A stretch of DNA of 64,000 bases from CAYNLK01 sp964398055 (lineage in GTDB: Bacteria; Chloroflexota; Anaerolineae; 4572-78; J111), in contig CAYNLK010000035.1 in NCBI GenBank assembly GCA_964398055.1, forward strand, positions 1-64,000. Direction: 5' to 3'. The notes under the pieces are model-generated. The model saw only the letters and a program-made list of their open reading frames with translations. It made no database searches and was not told the DNA's origin. The stretch's first letter is position 1; every line of letters starts with the position of its first letter. The position numbers and the translations under genes were made by a program. This document shows, piece after piece, positions 61,023 through 64,000 of the stretch.

Positions 61023-63744
61023 ACCTACCTGGCAATTTATTGACGACGACGCCACCTTCACCCTGAAAAATCCGCACCATACCAGCGCCCTCTATTTTCC
61101 GCTAGTCAACGAAGCCGGGATGATGTCGGCCATTACCCCGCAGTTGCACGGGGACATCAAAACCGGCCAGAACACCTTTCTCAGCCCGCCGGTATCGGTG
61201 GAGGATTTGCACAATAGCCGGGCGGCGCGCAACTTCTGGGTCTTTATCGAGGGAGCGGGGTCCTGGTCGGCCGCCGGCAATTCAGCGGCTCAGCACGCCC
61301 GCCGCTTTGAAGCGGATGAGGACGAACCGGTCAGCCTGGAAGCGGGCTTCCTCTGGCACAAAATCACCCGTGAGAACCCCTCTCTCGGCCTGCGCGCCGA
61401 AATCACCAACTTCGCGCCGCCCGGTCACGAGCAGGTCGAGTTGATGCGAGTCACCCTGACCAACCTGGGCCAGCAACCATTGACCCTCACCCCAACCGCG
61501 GCCATTCCGCTGTACGGGCGCTCCGCCGATAACCTGCGCGACCACCGCCACGTCACTTCGTTATTACACCGCTTGCGCACCGACAGCCACGGCGTGCTAC
61601 TCTGCCCCACCCTCACCTTTGACGAACGCGGCCACAAACCCAATACCGTTACCTACGCCGTACTGGGCTTTGAGGCCGACGGCGCGTCCCCGGCCAGTTT
61701 CTTCCCCCTGGTGGAGGATTTTATCGGCGAGGGCGGCAACCTGGAGTGGCCGGAAGCAGTCGTCAAAAATCTGAATAGCGGCTGCCCGGCCGGCCAGAGC
61801 TTCGAGGGCTTTGAGGCCATCGGCGGGCTGCGCTTTCGCTCCATCAGCCTTAAGCCGGGCGACAGCCGGGCCTATGTGCTGGTGATGGCCGTGCTGCCGC
61901 CGGGCGCATCCATCGAATCTTTGCGCCAAAATTACGGCGGCGAACAGCAATTTGATGATTGGCTGGCCCGCGCCCAAACTTTTTGGCGGGAGAAGGTGGG
62001 GGCGCTTTCATTTCACACCGGCGACGCCCGCGTTGATGGCTGGTTGAAGTGGGTCATGCTACAACCGATTTTGCGCCGGCTGATGGGCAACTCCTTTCTG
62101 CCCTATCACGATTATGGCCGGGGCGGCCGGGGCTGGCGCGACCTGTGGCAAGACAGCCTGGCCTTACTGATGCTGGAACCTGACAACGTAGGCGAACTGC
62201 TGGCCAGCTATTTTGCCGGAGTCCGCTTTGACGGTAGCAACGCCACCATTATCGGAGACAAACCCGGCGAGTTCAAAGCCGACCGCAACAACATCCCCCG
62301 GGTCTGGATGGACCACGGCGCCTGGCCTTTCTTGACCACCCGGCTTTACCTGGACCAAACCGGTGACCTGGCCTTTCTACTACAACAACAACCTTATTTC
62401 AAAGACGCCTTCACCCACCGGGCGCAGGCGGTGGATGAAGCCTGGCAGCCGGCCCAGGGTACTCACCTGCGCACCACTGCGGGCAACATCTACCGGGGCA
62501 CGATTTTGGAACACCTGCTGATTCAACACCTGAGTGCCTTTTTCAACGTGGGCGCGCACAACATCATCCGGCTCGAGGGCGCTGATTGGAACGACGGCCT
62601 GGATATGGCTCCCGATCGCGGCGAAAGCGCCGCCTTTTCCGCCCTGTACGCGGCCAATCTGGATCAACTCAGTCGCTTGCTCCCTGAGCTGGCAACGCTG
62701 GGGGTGGCTGAGGTGGAGTTAGCCGCGGAATTGCTGCTCCTGCTCGACACGCTGGCCAAACCGGTTGATTACGACTCGCCGGCGGCCAAACAGCAGCGTT
62801 TAGCGGACTTTTTTGCCGCCGGCCAGCATACTGTCACCGGCGCAACGGCGCGGCTGTCACTGGCTGATCTGGCTCGGGATCTGGCAGCTAAAGCCGATTG
62901 GTTGGCCAACCACTTGCGCCGCCAGGAATGGATTCACGACCGCGAAGGTTACGGCTGGTTCAACGGCTATTATGACAACGACGGCCAACGGGTGGAGGGT
63001 GACCATCCCGATGGCGTCCGCATGACCCTGACCGGCCAGGTGTTCACCCTGATGGGTGGCATCGCTACTGACGAACAGGCAGTAGATATGATCCGCGCGG
63101 CCGACCGCTATCTGTTCGATCCGCAAGTGGGCGGCTACCGGCTCAACACTGACTTTGGCCAGGTACGGCTGAATCTGGGCCGAGCCTTTGGCTTTGCCTT
63201 TGGCCACAAGGAAAATGGGGCTATGTTCAGCCATATGGCGGTGATGTACGCCAACGCCCTTTACCAGCGCGGCTTTGTGCGAGAAGGATACAAGTTATTT
63301 GCCACGCTCTACCGGCACTGCCAGGATTTCCCGCTGAGCCGGATGTATCCCGGCCTGCCGGAATACATCAACAGCCGGGGACGGGGCGTCTACCCTTACC
63401 TGACCGGTTCGGCCAGTTGGCTGCTGCTGACGCTGCTGACCGAGGTGTTCGGCATAAGAGGCAAACTGGGCGATTTGGTGCTGGCGCCAAAATTAGTATG
63501 TGAGCAGTTTGACGGCAACGGGCGGGCGGCCGTCACCACTCTGTTTGCCGGCAGACAATTGACCATTGTCTACCACAACCCCGCCCAACTGGATTTTGGG
63601 CAATATGCAGTCAAAAATGTACAAATCAATAATCAGCCGCTCACTCTTCACTATGAAGATGTGACCAGAATTATGGTGCCCCGCCGGGTAATCATGGCTC
63701 TGGCGATAGGTCAATCGCACCTGGTTGATGTCTGGTTGGGATAA
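61006..63744 (+). CDS. Glycoside phosphorylase-like enzyme 2 (GH94/GH36-type)
   Basis: 912 residues from the ATG at 61006 (GAGG 6 nt upstream; an upstream TTG at 60991 is less likely). It overlaps the previous gene by 17 bp. An N-terminal beta-sandwich is followed by an (alpha/alpha)6 barrel with the key motif EGADWNDGLD near 526; the Asp in DWNDG is the general acid in cellobiose phosphorylase. YGRGGRGWRDLWQDSLALL and GNIYRGTILEHLL also match GH94. It would cleave a beta-linked disaccharide or oligosaccharide with phosphate, saving ATP. Cytoplasmic, no signal peptide. Confidence 0.82.
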   Translation: MSHPLEPTWQFIDDDATFTLKNPHHTSALYFPLVNEAGMMSAITPQLHGDIKTGQNTFLSPPVSVEDLHNSRAARNFWVFIEGAGSWSAAGNSAAQHARRFEADEDEPVSLEAGFLWHKITRENPSLGLRAEITNFAPPGHEQVELMRVTLTNLGQQPLTLTPTAAIPLYGRSADNLRDHRHVTSLLHRLRTDSHGVLLCPTLTFDERGHKPNTVTYAVLGFEADGASPASFFPLVEDFIGEGGNLEWPEAVVKNLNSGCPAGQSFEGFEAIGGLRFRSISLKPGDSRAYVLVMAVLPPGASIESLRQNYGGEQQFDDWLARAQTFWREKVGALSFHTGDARVDGWLKWVMLQPILRRLMGNSFLPYHDYGRGGRGWRDLWQDSLALLMLEPDNVGELLASYFAGVRFDGSNATIIGDKPGEFKADRNNIPRVWMDHGAWPFLTTRLYLDQTGDLAFLLQQQPYFKDAFTHRAQAVDEAWQPAQGTHLRTTAGNIYRGTILEHLLIQHLSAFFNVGAHNIIRLEGADWNDGLDMAPDRGESAAFSALYAANLDQLSRLLPELATLGVAEVELAAELLLLLDTLAKPVDYDSPAAKQQRLADFFAAGQHTVTGATARLSLADLARDLAAKADWLANHLRRQEWIHDREGYGWFNGYYDNDGQRVEGDHPDGVRMTLTGQVFTLMGGIATDEQAVDMIRAADRYLFDPQVGGYRLNTDFGQVRLNLGRAFGFAFGHKENGAMFSHMAVMYANALYQRGFVREGYKLFATLYRHCQDFPLSRMYPGLPEYINSRGRGVYPYLTGSASWLLLTLLTEVFGIRGKLGDLVLAPKLVCEQFDGNGRAAVTTLFAGRQLTIVYHNPAQLDFGQYAVKNVQINNQPLTLHYEDVTRIMVPRRVIMALAIGQSHLVDVWLG

Positions 63745-63770
63745 CCCACTGCCTAAACTTCAAAAGAATT

Positions 63771-64000
63771 TCGAATAACCTGTTCAAAAAAGTGTAAAGG
63801 AATTGGGAAAAACGAAAGCGGGACGACAACGGTGTCAATGTAAAATGTTTCAGAAAACCTTTGCGGAAACGAAAGAGACAATGTTCTATGGTCGCCACAC
63901 TGCGAAGCCGACATACCGAAACTGCTGGCCCTGATTGCCGAAGGAAGCCGGGTCAGTTCGCTCTCACGGATCAAAGGGTACAAGGGTGCAATGAAGACAC
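63771..64000 (+). pseudogene. Decayed IS1-like transposase, cut by the window end
   Basis: Translated in pieces, the region gives a zinc-ribbon and helix-turn-helix start as in IS1-type InsA proteins: TCSKKCKG, then in another frame GKTKAGRQRCQCKMFQKTFAET and TMFYGRHT, then in a third ADIPKLLALIAEGSRV and SLSRIKGYK. At least two frameshifts separate these pieces, so it is not functional as read. Confidence 0.62.

Noticed and set aside
1..64000. tRNA, rRNA or tmRNA genes
   Set aside because: No T-loop/anticodon arrangement or rRNA-like conserved stretch was seen in any intergenic region.

Overview
The window looks like a chromosomal segment of a Chloroflexota bacterium of the Anaerolineae type. 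This is inferred from gene content and style, not from a marker gene: Pro/Thr-rich linkers between extracellular domains, sulfatase-modifying-factor domains fused to Ser/Thr kinases, very large kinase-AAA-TPR regulators, many lipoprotein solute receptors, moderately high GC and abundant small palindromic repeats. No rRNA, tRNA or CRISPR array was seen.

1-8.6 kb: a polar amino acid ABC importer (receptor, permease, ATPase), a PPP-type phosphatase, a BMP-type nucleoside/sugar receptor with its double ATPase but no permease genes, a biotin transporter (bioY) and an AlkD-type glycosylase. 8.7-29.7 kb: a receptor kinase with two sulfatase-modifying-factor domains, a mitomycin-type repair pair (MrfB exonuclease and MrfA helicase, the latter carrying an inserted HNH domain) separated by a four-helix-bundle gene set in inverted 7-bp repeats, an MFS exporter, a 1645-residue metallo-hydrolase/STAS/kinase/AAA/TPR protein, a cation antiporter with a frameshifted N-terminus, Fur, a RarA-methyltransferase fusion, MurI and a LysM lipoprotein.

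29.8-45.1 kb is the most interesting part: a minus-strand BREX-like phage-defence operon. From its promoter side it reads BrxA-like, BrxB/BrxF-like, BrxC/PglY (broken by one in-frame TAG), DNA methyltransferase, Mrr_N-type protein, DUF4268-like protein, PglZ and a short BrxL. The order follows type 1 BREX (A-B-C-X-Z-L), but the methyltransferase is not the usual PglX, and it and the two accessory proteins end in the same helical module of about 70 residues, which I do not recognise. A VapBC-like pair and a REP-associated tyrosine transposase (RAYT) sit inside the operon. A palindrome, AGAAACCCGTTTTC...GAAAACGGGTTTCT, lies at every gene junction of the island except the coupled BrxB-BrxC junction and the overlapping vapB-vapC pair, and nowhere else that I could see in the window.

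45.1-52.6 kb: XerC/D recombinase, a membrane protein with an extracellular Ig-like domain, a DprA-like protein, acetyl-CoA synthetase, a small PF13769-like protein and an N-terminally truncated ComEC. 52.7-63.7 kb: a LacI regulator and an oligosaccharide operon. A strong promoter with a LacI-type operator on its start site drives a receptor, two permeases and two large phosphorylase-like enzymes, the first of which is also interrupted by an in-frame TAG. Import followed by phosphorolysis of a beta-glucan oligosaccharide is the likely use. The window ends in a decayed IS1-like transposase.
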